Below, one piece after another: positions 43,119 to 51,410 of a stretch of DNA of 64,000 bases. A model generated the notes under the pieces. The model was not told where the DNA came from. It did not search any database and saw nothing but the letters and a program-made list of their open reading frames with translations. The position numbers and the translations under genes are program-made. Position 1 is the stretch's first letter. Each line of letters opens with the position of its first letter. Source of the stretch: Algoriphagus sp. AGSA1 (GTDB taxonomy: Bacteria > Bacteroidota > Bacteroidia > Cytophagales > Cyclobacteriaceae); assembly GCF_021390545.1 (NCBI RefSeq), contig NZ_JAJUWR010000023.1, forward strand, positions 1-64,000. The letters are read 5' to 3'.

Positions 43119-44267
43119 ATGAACAAAGCATTAAACTCAATTATATTTCTTAGCGCAATCATTTATTGCAGCTCATGCTCTCCAAATGAAGTAGGAGAAT
43201 TGCCTGAACTCAATTACAAGCTGACTCATGCTTTTCAATTAGTTGTGGAAGACCACCCGCTTCGGACTTGGAGTCTACAGGCTAAAGTCATTGATGGTGA
43301 AGAGTTTCTTTTTTTTGGGGACGTCAAAATGAAGGACAATATCAAAGTCTATAATATCGATGCGCAAAAGTGGGAAGAGACAATCCGATTTGAAAAGGAA
43401 GGGCCTGATGGTATTGGCTCAATGAATGGTTTTTTTGTACATACTATGGACTCTATTTTTGTGGTAAATAGCTTTGGCTGGCAGGTTCACTTAATGAATG
43501 GAAACCAAAAACTCAAGACTTACAATACCAAAGAAGGAATACCTGTATTAGATCAAATTACACCGTTTACAACAAATAATGCCTTGAAAGGCTTCGTCAA
43601 CGGGAAAATAATTTTTTATGGTTTTCCTGAAATACCATATGAGGGACTTGACTATCATAGTAAAGTCAGCGTAGCACAATCAATTGATATAAGCACAGGA
43701 TTGAATACTGTCGGTATTGGCTACCCTTTAGAGTACCATGATCATAATTGGCCTGGAGTAATTACTATAATGAATGAACAAGCCGTCAGTCAAGATTTGA
43801 TTTATATGAGTTTCCCACTAAGTGATTCGGTGTATGTTTACAATTCGTCATTTAATCTATTGAAATCTTTAGATATTTCTTCAATCAATAAGAGGGAAAC
43901 CTCAAATTTTGATAGTCAACCATTAGATAAGATTAATGGAGCTCCGGGTTATTTTGAAGTAATAGGAAAAGGTGCATATACCGACCTCCTCATTGATGAA
44001 AGGAATAGAATCTTATTTAGAACTATTTCCTTCTCCAAAAGTGATGAAACTTTATTTTCTTCTTTCTCGGAATATAGACTGACCTCAGAAAATAATCTGT
44101 TGATTTATGATCTTGATCAGGAGAAATTGATAGGAGAGATTAATTTTAGAAAAGAGGAATTGGATAGGGCTCCTATGATGTTTACAGGCCAAAAAGGTTT
44201 ATATCTCAGTAAAATGAGTGAAGAAGAGGAAGCTGTAGATTTTTATCTATTATCCTGGGAGCCCTGA
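43119..44267 (+). CDS. DUF4221-like six-bladed beta-propeller lipoprotein
   Basis: A 382-residue lipoprotein: signal helix 1-17, lipobox SSC (Cys20 by order of residues MNKALNSIIF..YCSSCS). The remainder has the beta-rich repeating pattern of a propeller, with strands such as EFLFFGDVKMKDNIKVYNI and SIFVVNSFGWQVHLM. The phrase RFEKEGPDGIGSMNGFFV resembles DUF4221 proteins of Cytophagales, often annotated as BF3164-like or TolB-like propellers. The function is not known. These lipoproteins typically lie alone. It is convergent with asnS, and a shared bidirectional terminator separates them. Confidence 0.65.
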   Translation: MNKALNSIIFLSAIIYCSSCSPNEVGELPELNYKLTHAFQLVVEDHPLRTWSLQAKVIDGEEFLFFGDVKMKDNIKVYNIDAQKWEETIRFEKEGPDGIGSMNGFFVHTMDSIFVVNSFGWQVHLMNGNQKLKTYNTKEGIPVLDQITPFTTNNALKGFVNGKIIFYGFPEIPYEGLDYHSKVSVAQSIDISTGLNTVGIGYPLEYHDHNWPGVITIMNEQAVSQDLIYMSFPLSDSVYVYNSSFNLLKSLDISSINKRETSNFDSQPLDKINGAPGYFEVIGKGAYTDLLIDERNRILFRTISFSKSDETLFSSFSEYRLTSENNLLIYDLDQEKLIGEINFRKEELDRAPMMFTGQKGLYLSKMSEEEEAVDFYLLSWEP

Positions 44268-44286
44268 GTTAGGAGCTATTTACTTA

Positions 44287-44316
44287 AACAAGCCCGACAT
44301 TTCTGCCGGGCTTGTT
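44287..44316. terminator. Bidirectional terminator between the lipoprotein gene and asnS
   Basis: A perfect 10-bp stem AACAAGCCCG / CGGGCTTGTT with a 10-nt loop lies in the 53-bp gap between two convergent genes, so it can serve both. Confidence 0.8.
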
Positions 44317-44320
44317 GCTA

Positions 44321-45772
44321 TTAAAATTCCGCGTTTCCCGGAGTTCTCGGGAAAGCAATGACATCCCTGATATTGCCCATGCCGGTGACGAACAATACCA
44401 TTCGTTCAAAACCTAGTCCAAAACCTGCGTGTGGGGTAGCCCCAAATCTTCTCGTGTCAAGATACCACCACATTTCATCCTGTGGAATATTCATTTCTTC
44501 CATTCTTTTGGTCAGCACATCCATTCGCTCTTCGCGTTGGGAGCCACCCACGATTTCACCTATGCCTGGGAAAAGTATGTCCATGGCGGCAACAGTCTTT
44601 CCATCGTCATTTTGACGCATGTAGAAAGACTTGATGTCTTTAGGATAATCAGTTAGGATTACCGGCTTCTTGAAGTGTTTTTCTACCAAGAAGCGCTCGT
44701 GTTCAGACTGCAAATCCGCTCCCCACTCATCGATCAGATAGGAGAATTTCTTTTTCTTGTTAGGATTGGAGTTTCTTAGGATTTCTATAGCCTCGGTGTA
44801 GGTGATTCTCACAAAATCATTGTCCACTACAAATCTCAGCTTGTCCATTAGAGTCATTTCGCTCCGTTGGTCTGCAGGCTTTGATTTCTCTTCTTCCAGC
44901 AGTCTGGAATCCAGAAATGCCAAATCTTCGGCACAATGGTCAAGCGCATAGCGGATCACATATTTCAGGAAATCCTCCGCGAGGTCAGCATTGTCTTCCG
45001 CATCGTAGAAGGCCATCTCCGGTTCGATCATCCAGAACTCCGCCAGGTGACGTGTCGTATTAGAATTCTCCGCACGGAAGGTAGGTCCAAACGTATAGAT
45101 ATCCGCAAGTGCCATAGCCGCCAATTCCCCTTCCAATTGTCCTGAAACGGTAAGATTTGTTTCTCTTTCGAAGAAATCCTGCTTATAATCTATCTCCCCC
45201 TCTTCAGTTTTAGGGGGATTCTTCAGATCCAGCGTAGTCACCTTGAATGTCTCTCCCGCACCTTCAGCATCCGAAGCTGTAATGATAGGAGTGTGGACGT
45301 AGAAAAATCCTTTTTTGTCAAAATACTTATGGACAGCAAAAGCCAAGGCATGCCTTACCCTGAATACCGCGCCAAATGTATTGGTCCGCATTCTAAGGTG
45401 GGCATTTTCACGAAGAAACTCCATAGAGTGTTTTTTTGGCTGCAGAGGATATTTCTCAGGGTCTGCCTCGCCCAGCACTTCTATGGATACTGCATTTAAC
45501 TCAGAGCTCTGTCCGGATCCTTGGGATTCTACCACCGTCCCAACCACTTTCAGACAAGCTCCTGTTGTACATTTTTTCAGGACATCTTCTGAAATCAGAT
45601 TTGGGTCAGCCACCACTTGGTAATTGGTAATGATGGAGCCGTCATTCAACGCAATAAATGAAACATTTTTGTTTCCTCTCTTTGTGCGTACCCAGCCCAT
45701 CAGGGTCACTTCAGTCCCAATAGGATTTGTATCCAGGATGGTCTTTATTTTGACTCGTTTGTTAAATGCCAT
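44321..45772 (-). CDS. asnS: Asparaginyl-tRNA synthetase
   Basis: Class IIb aminoacyl-tRNA synthetase that charges tRNA-Asn. The N-terminal OB-fold anticodon-binding domain is at about 1-110 (GTEVTLMGWVRTKRGNKNVSFIALNDGS). The catalytic core has motif 2 (FGPTFRAENSNTTRHLAEFWMIEPEMAF) and motif 3 (GFGLGFERMVLFVTGMGNIRDVIAFPRTPG). At 483 residues it is longer than the usual 430-470, with an insert at about 275-330 (acidic, LLEEEKSKPADQRSEM) of the type found in Bacteroidetes AsnS. The nearest gene upstream on the other side is rpoN, divergently transcribed. Confidence 0.95.
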   Translation of the reverse strand: MAFNKRVKIKTILDTNPIGTEVTLMGWVRTKRGNKNVSFIALNDGSIITNYQVVADPNLISEDVLKKCTTGACLKVVGTVVESQGSGQSSELNAVSIEVLGEADPEKYPLQPKKHSMEFLRENAHLRMRTNTFGAVFRVRHALAFAVHKYFDKKGFFYVHTPIITASDAEGAGETFKVTTLDLKNPPKTEEGEIDYKQDFFERETNLTVSGQLEGELAAMALADIYTFGPTFRAENSNTTRHLAEFWMIEPEMAFYDAEDNADLAEDFLKYVIRYALDHCAEDLAFLDSRLLEEEKSKPADQRSEMTLMDKLRFVVDNDFVRITYTEAIEILRNSNPNKKKKFSYLIDEWGADLQSEHERFLVEKHFKKPVILTDYPKDIKSFYMRQNDDGKTVAAMDILFPGIGEIVGGSQREERMDVLTKRMEEMNIPQDEMWWYLDTRRFGATPHAGFGLGFERMVLFVTGMGNIRDVIAFPRTPGNAEF

Positions 45773-45875
45773 TTGGTGATTTTTTTATGCGGATTTTAGA
45801 AGTCCCGCGAATATGTTAAAGGAATGCAAAAAAACGATTAAATAAGCTTTTTATCAAAAATTCCCTCGTTTTTCA

Positions 45876-45883
45876 TAACTTTG
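45876..45883 (+). promoter_or_regulatory. Putative -7 element of rpoN (TAACTTTG)
   Basis: Matches TAnnTTTG, 68 nt before the rpoN ATG. No clear TTTG lies 19 nt upstream. Confidence 0.35.
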
Positions 45884-45950
45884 GCATGAGGGCTTTTTCC
45901 AATGGAAAGGCCTTTTTTTAACCCAAACAGCAGGTATTACCTTATATCGA

Positions 45951-47405
45951 ATGCAAAAGCTAAATCTTAGCCAATCACTTTCTCAGAAACTTTCACCTCA
46001 GCAGATCCAATTTATCAAATTGCTGCAGGTGCCTACAGCTGAGCTTGATGCTCGGATAGAAGAGGAACTTGAAATCAATCCGGCTCTGGAAGAAGGCAAA
46101 ACTGAAGAAAAAGATGCCAAGGAAGATGATTTTGAGGATTCTTACGAAGAGGAGACTCCTCAGGATGATCGGGATGTGAACATCGACGATTACCTGGATG
46201 ACGAGTACGGTGGATATAAAATGCAGGGTGATGGCAATTATAATACAGATGAAGAGGATCGTGAGATACCGATTTCCAGCCAATCATCCCTGCATGAGCA
46301 ATTAGTTTCCCAATTGAGCTTCCTGAGGCTGGATGAGCGTAAAAAAATCATTGGAGAGCAGCTGATAGGAAGTATAGAAAATGACGGATATATACGCCGG
46401 GATCTGGATTCTATCATCAATGATCTGGCATTCAGTCAGAACATAGAAACTGATATCGATGAACTTGAAGAAATACTGAGGAAGATCCAGAATTTTGACC
46501 CTGCAGGTATAGCGTCCCGGAATTTGCAGGAATGTCTCACGATACAGCTAGAGCGCAAGGAGCATCCCGATGACCCTACTGTACAGAATGCGTTGAAAAT
46601 TATCCATGATTGCTTCGATGAATTCACTAAGAAGCATTATACCAAAATTCAAAAACGCTGCGACATGTCCGACGAGGAAACAAAAGAAGCGGTGAATCTG
46701 ATAACTAAGCTAAACCCTAAACCAGGGGGAGTGGCAGATGGTCTGGTACGCACTCAGTATGTGATCCCGGATTTTATTCTGACAAATACTGGCGGGAAAT
46801 TTGAAATTAGCCTTAATTCCAAGAACGCACCTGAACTGAGGATTTCCAGGTCATACTCCGAGATGTTCGATGCTTATGACAAAAGTGATAAAAAAGATAA
46901 AAAGCTGAAGGAAACAGTCACTTTTGTGAAGCAAAAGCTGGATGCCGCTAAGTGGTTCATAGATGCGATCAAGCAACGTCAAAACACCCTTCTGAGAACT
47001 ATGGAGGCTATTCTTCAGTACCAAAAGGAGTTTTTTATAGATGGCGATGAGACAAATTTGCGTCCTATGATCCTGAAGGATATAGCCGAGCGTATAGATA
47101 TGGATATTTCTACTGTGTCCAGGGTGGCAAACAGTAAGGCTATTCAGACAGAATTTGGTGTGTATCCTTTGAAATACTTCTTCTCTGAAGGTATCGCCAC
47201 GGATAGCGGGGAGGATGTGAGTAACCGGGAAGTGAAATATATCCTTCAGGGCATGGTAGATGCAGAGGATAAAAAGAAGCCTCTCTCTGATGATAAACTA
47301 GTCAAAATGCTGAATAGCAAAGGATATAATATCGCACGAAGAACTGTAGCCAAATACAGAGAACAGCTGCAAATCCCTGTTGCCCGACTAAGAAAGGAAT
47401 TGTAG
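45951..47405 (+). CDS. rpoN: RNA polymerase sigma-54 factor
   Basis: Sigma-54 directs RNA polymerase to -24/-12 promoters that need ATP-dependent activators. Region I is glutamine-rich (LSQSLSQKLSPQQIQFIKLLQVP), followed by a very acidic region II (about 45-105). The core-binding domain follows, then the HTH (MDISTVSRVANSKAIQTEFGVYPLKYFF), and the RpoN box ARRTVAKYREQLQIP near residue 465. The length of 484 residues is normal. The last base overlaps the GTG start of the next gene. It is divergent from asnS. Confidence 0.95.
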   Translation: MQKLNLSQSLSQKLSPQQIQFIKLLQVPTAELDARIEEELEINPALEEGKTEEKDAKEDDFEDSYEEETPQDDRDVNIDDYLDDEYGGYKMQGDGNYNTDEEDREIPISSQSSLHEQLVSQLSFLRLDERKKIIGEQLIGSIENDGYIRRDLDSIINDLAFSQNIETDIDELEEILRKIQNFDPAGIASRNLQECLTIQLERKEHPDDPTVQNALKIIHDCFDEFTKKHYTKIQKRCDMSDEETKEAVNLITKLNPKPGGVADGLVRTQYVIPDFILTNTGGKFEISLNSKNAPELRISRSYSEMFDAYDKSDKKDKKLKETVTFVKQKLDAAKWFIDAIKQRQNTLLRTMEAILQYQKEFFIDGDETNLRPMILKDIAERIDMDISTVSRVANSKAIQTEFGVYPLKYFFSEGIATDSGEDVSNREVKYILQGMVDAEDKKKPLSDDKLVKMLNSKGYNIARRTVAKYREQLQIPVARLRKEL

Positions 47406-48025
47406 TGCAGAGGGGGTTTTCGCTTGTAGTTTCAATCGTATTCCAGCCGTTGGTCATACCCACATTGGTTTTTGGATTGATTTTGTTTATGGTGCCTCAG
47501 GCTACTACTATCCCGGAGGAATTTAAACTCCGGATATTTTATCTACTGGTGTTGTCCACCTTAGTGATCCCTATGGTGACAGTATGTGGGTTGCGACTAA
47601 GTGGGACTCTGAAAAGCCTGCATATGGCAAGCCTAAAGGACAGGGCAATCCCTTTCTCTGTGACCAGCATTTACTATATTCTTACAGTTTACTTCTTGTT
47701 ACAAAAAGGTGGTCTAGATCCAATTTTAGGAAAGGTTTTGGGCATAATCACCCTAGCAATACTAGGGCTTACTTTTGTCACTTTTTTCTGGAAGATGTCG
47801 GCTCATATGACCGGGATGGGAGGGCTGTTGGCATTGGTATTGGTACTTGGCTTGAAGTTTCCCTCATTCCAGCCCGTATATCCTTTACTGACGGTTCTTG
47901 TATTAACCGGCGTGGTAGGAAGTGTCAGGTTGTTTTTAGACGCCCATAAGCCTATGGAGATTTATGTAGGTTTATTGTATGGGTTTTTACTCTGTTTTAT
48001 TGGGTTTAGTATTATTTGGGGATAG
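47405..48025 (+). CDS. PAP2-like membrane protein
   Basis: A 206-residue protein with six or seven hydrophobic segments. The pattern KDRAIPF, FWKMSAHMTGMGG and RLFLDAHKPMEIYVG fits the relaxed active-site motifs of PAP2 (type-2 phosphatidic acid phosphatase) membrane enzymes in Bacteroidetes, in which the classic SGH is replaced by SAHMxGxGG. A lipid-phosphatase role is inferred; some relatives are inactive. It starts at GTG, overlapping the rpoN stop by one base, so it is translated with rpoN. Confidence 0.6.
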   Translation: MQRGFSLVVSIVFQPLVIPTLVFGLILFMVPQATTIPEEFKLRIFYLLVLSTLVIPMVTVCGLRLSGTLKSLHMASLKDRAIPFSVTSIYYILTVYFLLQKGGLDPILGKVLGIITLAILGLTFVTFFWKMSAHMTGMGGLLALVLVLGLKFPSFQPVYPLLTVLVLTGVVGSVRLFLDAHKPMEIYVGLLYGFLLCFIGFSIIWG

Positions 48026-48041
48026 ATGATTTGTCCCATGA

Positions 48042-48069
48042 TAAAAAAAAACCGGACAAAAGCCCGGTT
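48042..48069 (-). terminator. Terminator of the PorT-like gene (minus strand)
   Basis: Read on the minus strand: stem AACCGG(G) / CCGGTT, then a run of eight or nine T. It lies 19 bp beyond the stop codon of the outer-membrane protein gene and faces the rpoN-linked gene from the other side. Confidence 0.75.
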
Positions 48070-48087
48070 GGTATTAATTACTCACTT

Positions 48088-48843
48088 CTAAAACACATTC
48101 ACTGCTATCCCGAAATTAATCTGGGTAGCTTCCGTGCCGTTCGGCCCCATTCCTTTTTGAAATACCTTGTTCAACCCAAAGTAACTCCAAGCATAGAATC
48201 CGGGAGTGCCTGCTTTTACTGATATTCCATAGCGGAATTTCTCGAAACCATAATTCTGTGAGTCCTTGATTTTCCTTTTAAGGCCATCGGCATCCTCATA
48301 TCTTACTTTTGTGTGGGATTCGTATAGATAACCAATCTTGCCGCCCACGCTAAACCGAAAGCCCTGGGCATAGTTGGTCTTGTTGAAGTGGTAGGTGAAG
48401 TCCAATGGGATGTCAAAGTAATTGGCGGCCACCACATTCTTTCTAATACTAATGTCATCCCCCAAGACGTCATAGATCTCCTTCAGCTGACTTGATTCCG
48501 GGCCAATGGCTGGATTGTTGTATAAGGATTGATCGTCCTTAAAAGCATATTTGTCAGTTCCAACACCTATTCCTATGTCCATCGTCATCCCTGATGTTGG
48601 CCCCAAAATGGATACAGGATATTGATAATAAACATTGAAGGTTCGGGAGGCAAAAAACCTAACGGCCATATCCTCTGACCTGTTATTGAGCTGATTAAAG
48701 CCAAATTCAAATTTTAGATCGCTGGGGATATTCGGTCTTCCGCCTATTGGTGTCTTTGGTTTTTTGGCGATTTGCAGACTATCCTGGGCAAACGCTCCTT
48801 GGATCAGAACAAAAGCGAGAAGAAAGGTGTATATTTTTTTCAT
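48088..48843 (-). CDS. PorT-like outer-membrane beta-barrel protein
   Basis: A 251-residue protein with a signal peptide (MKKIYTFLLAFVLIQGAFAQ). The start is the ATG at 48843; one codon upstream a TTG also exists. The body consists of alternating hydrophobic strands ending in F/Y (for example MTMDIGIGVGTDKYAF, NYFDIPLDFTYHF, RFSVGGKIGYLYE, FRYGISVKAGTPGFYAWSYFGLN, INFGIAVNVF), typical of 8-stranded PorT/OmpW-style barrels in Bacteroidetes. PorT itself is tied to gliding/T9SS, but membership here is only fold-level, so no function is assigned. A candidate -7 element (TATTTTTG on the minus strand) is at 48878-48885. Confidence 0.75.
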   Translation of the reverse strand: MKKIYTFLLAFVLIQGAFAQDSLQIAKKPKTPIGGRPNIPSDLKFEFGFNQLNNRSEDMAVRFFASRTFNVYYQYPVSILGPTSGMTMDIGIGVGTDKYAFKDDQSLYNNPAIGPESSQLKEIYDVLGDDISIRKNVVAANYFDIPLDFTYHFNKTNYAQGFRFSVGGKIGYLYESHTKVRYEDADGLKRKIKDSQNYGFEKFRYGISVKAGTPGFYAWSYFGLNKVFQKGMGPNGTEATQINFGIAVNVF

Positions 48844-48877
48844 CAAATTGGTTTACTTAAAATGCACTCAATGCGGG

Positions 48878-48885
48878 CAAAAATA
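48878..48885 (-). promoter_or_regulatory. Putative -7 element of the PorT-like gene
   Basis: The minus-strand reading TATTTTTG (plus strand CAAAAATA) matches TAnnTTTG, about 34 nt upstream of the ATG. No good -33 box was found. Confidence 0.35.
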
Positions 48886-48983
48886 GGAAATCCCCACTGA
48901 TTTACCCCTTTATTGATCTTAATTATTCTTAAGGGTAAAACGAGCTGTTATTTATAAAATTGTAAATTTCTTAGGTAGTAGTA

Positions 48984-49014
48984 TTTGGATAAAATCGAAT
49001 TTTAGATACCTTTG
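48984..49014 (+). promoter_or_regulatory. Bacteroidetes promoter of tRNA-Arg
   Basis: TTTG at 48984-48987, exactly 19 nt, then TACCTTTG at 49007-49014: a full match to TTTG-N19-TAnnTTTG. The start of transcription would be about 5-8 nt before the tRNA. Confidence 0.75.
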
Positions 49015-49025
49015 CATTCCGATTT

Positions 49026-49099
49026 GGCTTCGTAGCTCAACTGAATAGAGCACCTGATTACGGCTCAGGAGGTTTCAGGTTTGAATCCTGACGAGGTCA
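49026..49099 (+). tRNA. tRNA-Arg (anticodon ACG)
   Basis: The whole cloverleaf can be folded by hand: acceptor GGCTTCG pairing with CGAGGTC (one G-U), D-arm GCTC/GAGC, anticodon stem CCTGA/TCAGG with loop TTACGGC (anticodon ACG, decoding CGN Arg codons after A-to-I editing), T-arm TCAGG/CCTGA with loop TTTGAAT. The 3' CCA is not encoded. It has its own promoter and terminator. Confidence 0.93.
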
Positions 49100-49101
49100 C
49101 A

Positions 49102-49134
49102 AAGCCCAGCTTTTTTTGGTTGGGCTTTTTTTTT
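49102..49134 (+). terminator. Terminator of tRNA-Arg
   Basis: Stem AAGCCCA / TGGGCTT, T-rich loop, then nine or so T, beginning 3 nt after the tRNA. Confidence 0.85.
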
Positions 49135-49234
49135 GGCAACCTGCTACTTATAGTGTTGATTTTCTGTCAGAATTTTCATTTAGCGGTAATTTTTCATCAT
49201 TTTAGACGAAACATTGCGTGTGTCCTGTCAGTAG

Positions 49235-49480
49235 ATGAAAAACTTTCTCCCACTTTTGCTATTAATTCTTTCGGCCTGCAGTCTTTTTGAAGATACCAAT
49301 CTGGTTGATATTAAGGAGATTGATGGGCCCTGTTCCATCGTACTTGTGGGAGGTAGCACTGTGAGGAGCAAGGGCAATATCAAAATAAGTAAACGGACCC
49401 AAGCCATTACTTATCGGGATGAGGAGGGTAAACTTTGGTCTCTATTCAAGGACGATTATACCAGTTATTCCTGTCAGTAG
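49235..49480 (+). CDS. Small lipoprotein of unknown function
   Basis: An 81-residue protein with a lipoprotein signal peptide (MKNFLPLLLLILSAC; lipobox LSAC, Cys15). The mature part of about 66 residues has repeated beta-like patterns (CSIVLVGGSTVRS, NIKISKRTQAITYRDEEGKLWSL) and two further Cys (near residues 33 and 80) that could form a disulfide. I do not recognise the family. It lies alone between the tRNA and yidC, and a terminator follows. Confidence 0.55.
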   Translation: MKNFLPLLLLILSACSLFEDTNLVDIKEIDGPCSIVLVGGSTVRSKGNIKISKRTQAITYRDEEGKLWSLFKDDYTSYSCQ

Positions 49481-49530
49481 GCATGCATCTTTCATTGCTA
49501 TTTTAGAAGGTAAGCACGATGACCCCGCAA

Positions 49531-49559
49531 AAAAAAGAGCCGAAGAAGGGCTCCTTTTT
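49531..49559. terminator. Terminator between the lipoprotein gene and yidC
   Basis: Short stem GAGCC / GGCTC with A-run on one side and T-run on the other, in the 83-bp gap between convergent genes. It can act on both strands and ends 4 bp from the yidC stop. Confidence 0.7.
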
Positions 49560-49563
49560 ATTG

Positions 49564-51369
49564 TTATTTTTTACGGGAAGTCTCAGCTGCTTTCATAGCA
49601 TCTTCCAGTTTTTGCTGGAATTTGGATTTCTTCTTATTTGCGTTTTTAGCTTTACTTTCTTCTACTTTGGCGCGGATTTTTTCGTCATCTACAAATAGCT
49701 TGATTAAGGCCTGCTGGCCAAAAGTCACCATGTTGGATACAAAATAGTAGAAGCTCAATCCTGCAGGGTATGAATTCAAAATGAACATAAACATAACTGG
49801 CATGATGTACCCCAGGTTTTTCATTGGGCCAGTGGCTGTTGTCAGTTGGTTATTGAAGTGCGTGTAAATAATCTGCGATACGGTCATCAATAAGGTGAAC
49901 AAACTTACATGTGATCCATAGAAAGGGATAGTGAATGGAAGATTGATGAATGTATCATAGGTAGAAAGATCAGACGCCCACAGAAATGATTCCTGTCGTA
50001 GTTCTATCGCATTAGGGAAGAAAAAGAACATCGCAAAAAGAAAAGGCATCTGAAGTACCATAGGCAAGCAGCCTGAGATCGGGCTTACCCCCAGCTTCGA
50101 GAAGAGTTTCATCTGCTCCTGTTGCATCTTGGTGGGATCGTCTCCGTACTTTTCCTTTAGCTCATCAATTTCGGGTTTGATTACCCTCATTTTGGCCATG
50201 CCTATGTATGACTTATATGTCAGAGGGAAAAGTGCAAGTTTGATGAGGAATACGATGATGATAATTATGACACCGTAATTGTTGAAGAATTTCTCCAGGA
50301 AGGCAAATAAGTTGACAATGATGTATTTATTGACCCAGCTGACAAAGAAATATCCCATGTCCACATTGTCTTCAAACCCATCTGTTACCTTTTTGAGGGT
50401 ATTGTACTGATCGGGACCGAAATAATATGTAAACCCTGTTTTTCCGTCCTGTAAAGGAATAGATAAACTGGTAGCCATAGTCCGGACGATAGAAGAGTCC
50501 GCAGGCGTGCTTTGGGTAATCGCGACATTTTGGAATTCAGTGTTAGCGATCATGGCAGCACTGAAGAAACGTTGACTAAAACTCACCCATTTGATTGGTT
50601 CTGCTATTGTCTCCTGCTCTAGCCCGTCACCAGATCCAAGATTATCAAATGACCCTGAAATGGTGTAGTAATTTAGTCTGGCTTGTCTTCGGGATTCTGC
50701 CAGATTCATTTCCTGGGTAATCAAATTATCCTCCCAGTTGAGTTTGATCTCATTTCCGGTGAAGACCCCTTGATAGCGGTCAATCTCGAAGGTGTTCTGA
50801 ACTTGGTAGCTGTTTTCCTCAAGGCTGAAGGTTTGAACTAGTCTGCCGTTCTCAGTTTCTGCCGTTAGCCTTAAGACCTGAATTGATTTCCCTTCTTCAT
50901 TTTGCGTATTCTCTACCGTAGGCGTGAAGTAGATGTCCTTTAGGTTTAGGGGGCCATTTCTACTTTCAATCACAAAATCCATCGTGGAACTCTCTTCATT
51001 GAAGAGTTCCAGGGGCTCCATATTCCAGCTTTTGTAGTTTTTCAGGATAACCTTATTAACACTGGCACCCTTGGAGGAGATTTCCATCTGGATCAGATCA
51101 TTTTCCAGAATAAGAGATTCTTCTTCTCCTACAGTATTACTGGCCAGTACACCATATTTTGAAATCCTAGCAGCGTCAAGCGTACTGTCATTTTCAGTGA
51201 ATGTGTCCGTGCTGACTGCTTGGCTTGATGTGTAGGATTGGGGAGATTCTACTTGTTCGGAGGATTCTGTCTCCATTTCGGGGACTTCTGGCGAACTCGC
51301 AAAGAAAATCGAGTAAACCAGGATCACTGCTGCAAAAAGAATCAAACCAGTTGCTTGATTTCTGTCCAT
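49564..51369 (-). CDS. yidC: Membrane protein insertase YidC
   Basis: Inserts and folds inner-membrane proteins, with or without SecYEG. The 601-residue protein has an N-terminal helix (about 6-23), then a large periplasmic beta-sandwich domain (about 60-350). The conserved five-helix core follows from about 360: FLEKFFNNYGVIIIIIVFLIKLALFPLTYKSYIGMAKMRVIKPEI, with the cytoplasmic coiled-coil hairpin (MRVIKPEIDELKEKYGDDPTKMQQEQMKLF) and GVSPISGCLPMVLQMPFLFAMFFFF. The C-terminus is Lys-rich. It is 41 bp downstream of pyrG on the same strand, so the two are probably co-transcribed, an arrangement common in Cytophagales. Confidence 0.95.
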   Translation of the reverse strand: MDRNQATGLILFAAVILVYSIFFASSPEVPEMETESSEQVESPQSYTSSQAVSTDTFTENDSTLDAARISKYGVLASNTVGEEESLILENDLIQMEISSKGASVNKVILKNYKSWNMEPLELFNEESSTMDFVIESRNGPLNLKDIYFTPTVENTQNEEGKSIQVLRLTAETENGRLVQTFSLEENSYQVQNTFEIDRYQGVFTGNEIKLNWEDNLITQEMNLAESRRQARLNYYTISGSFDNLGSGDGLEQETIAEPIKWVSFSQRFFSAAMIANTEFQNVAITQSTPADSSIVRTMATSLSIPLQDGKTGFTYYFGPDQYNTLKKVTDGFEDNVDMGYFFVSWVNKYIIVNLFAFLEKFFNNYGVIIIIIVFLIKLALFPLTYKSYIGMAKMRVIKPEIDELKEKYGDDPTKMQQEQMKLFSKLGVSPISGCLPMVLQMPFLFAMFFFFPNAIELRQESFLWASDLSTYDTFINLPFTIPFYGSHVSLFTLLMTVSQIIYTHFNNQLTTATGPMKNLGYIMPVMFMFILNSYPAGLSFYYFVSNMVTFGQQALIKLFVDDEKIRAKVEESKAKNANKKKSKFQQKLEDAMKAAETSRKK

Positions 51370-51410
51370 AAAGATTAATCGTAAACCCGATGAAATGACT
51401 TCGGGGAGTT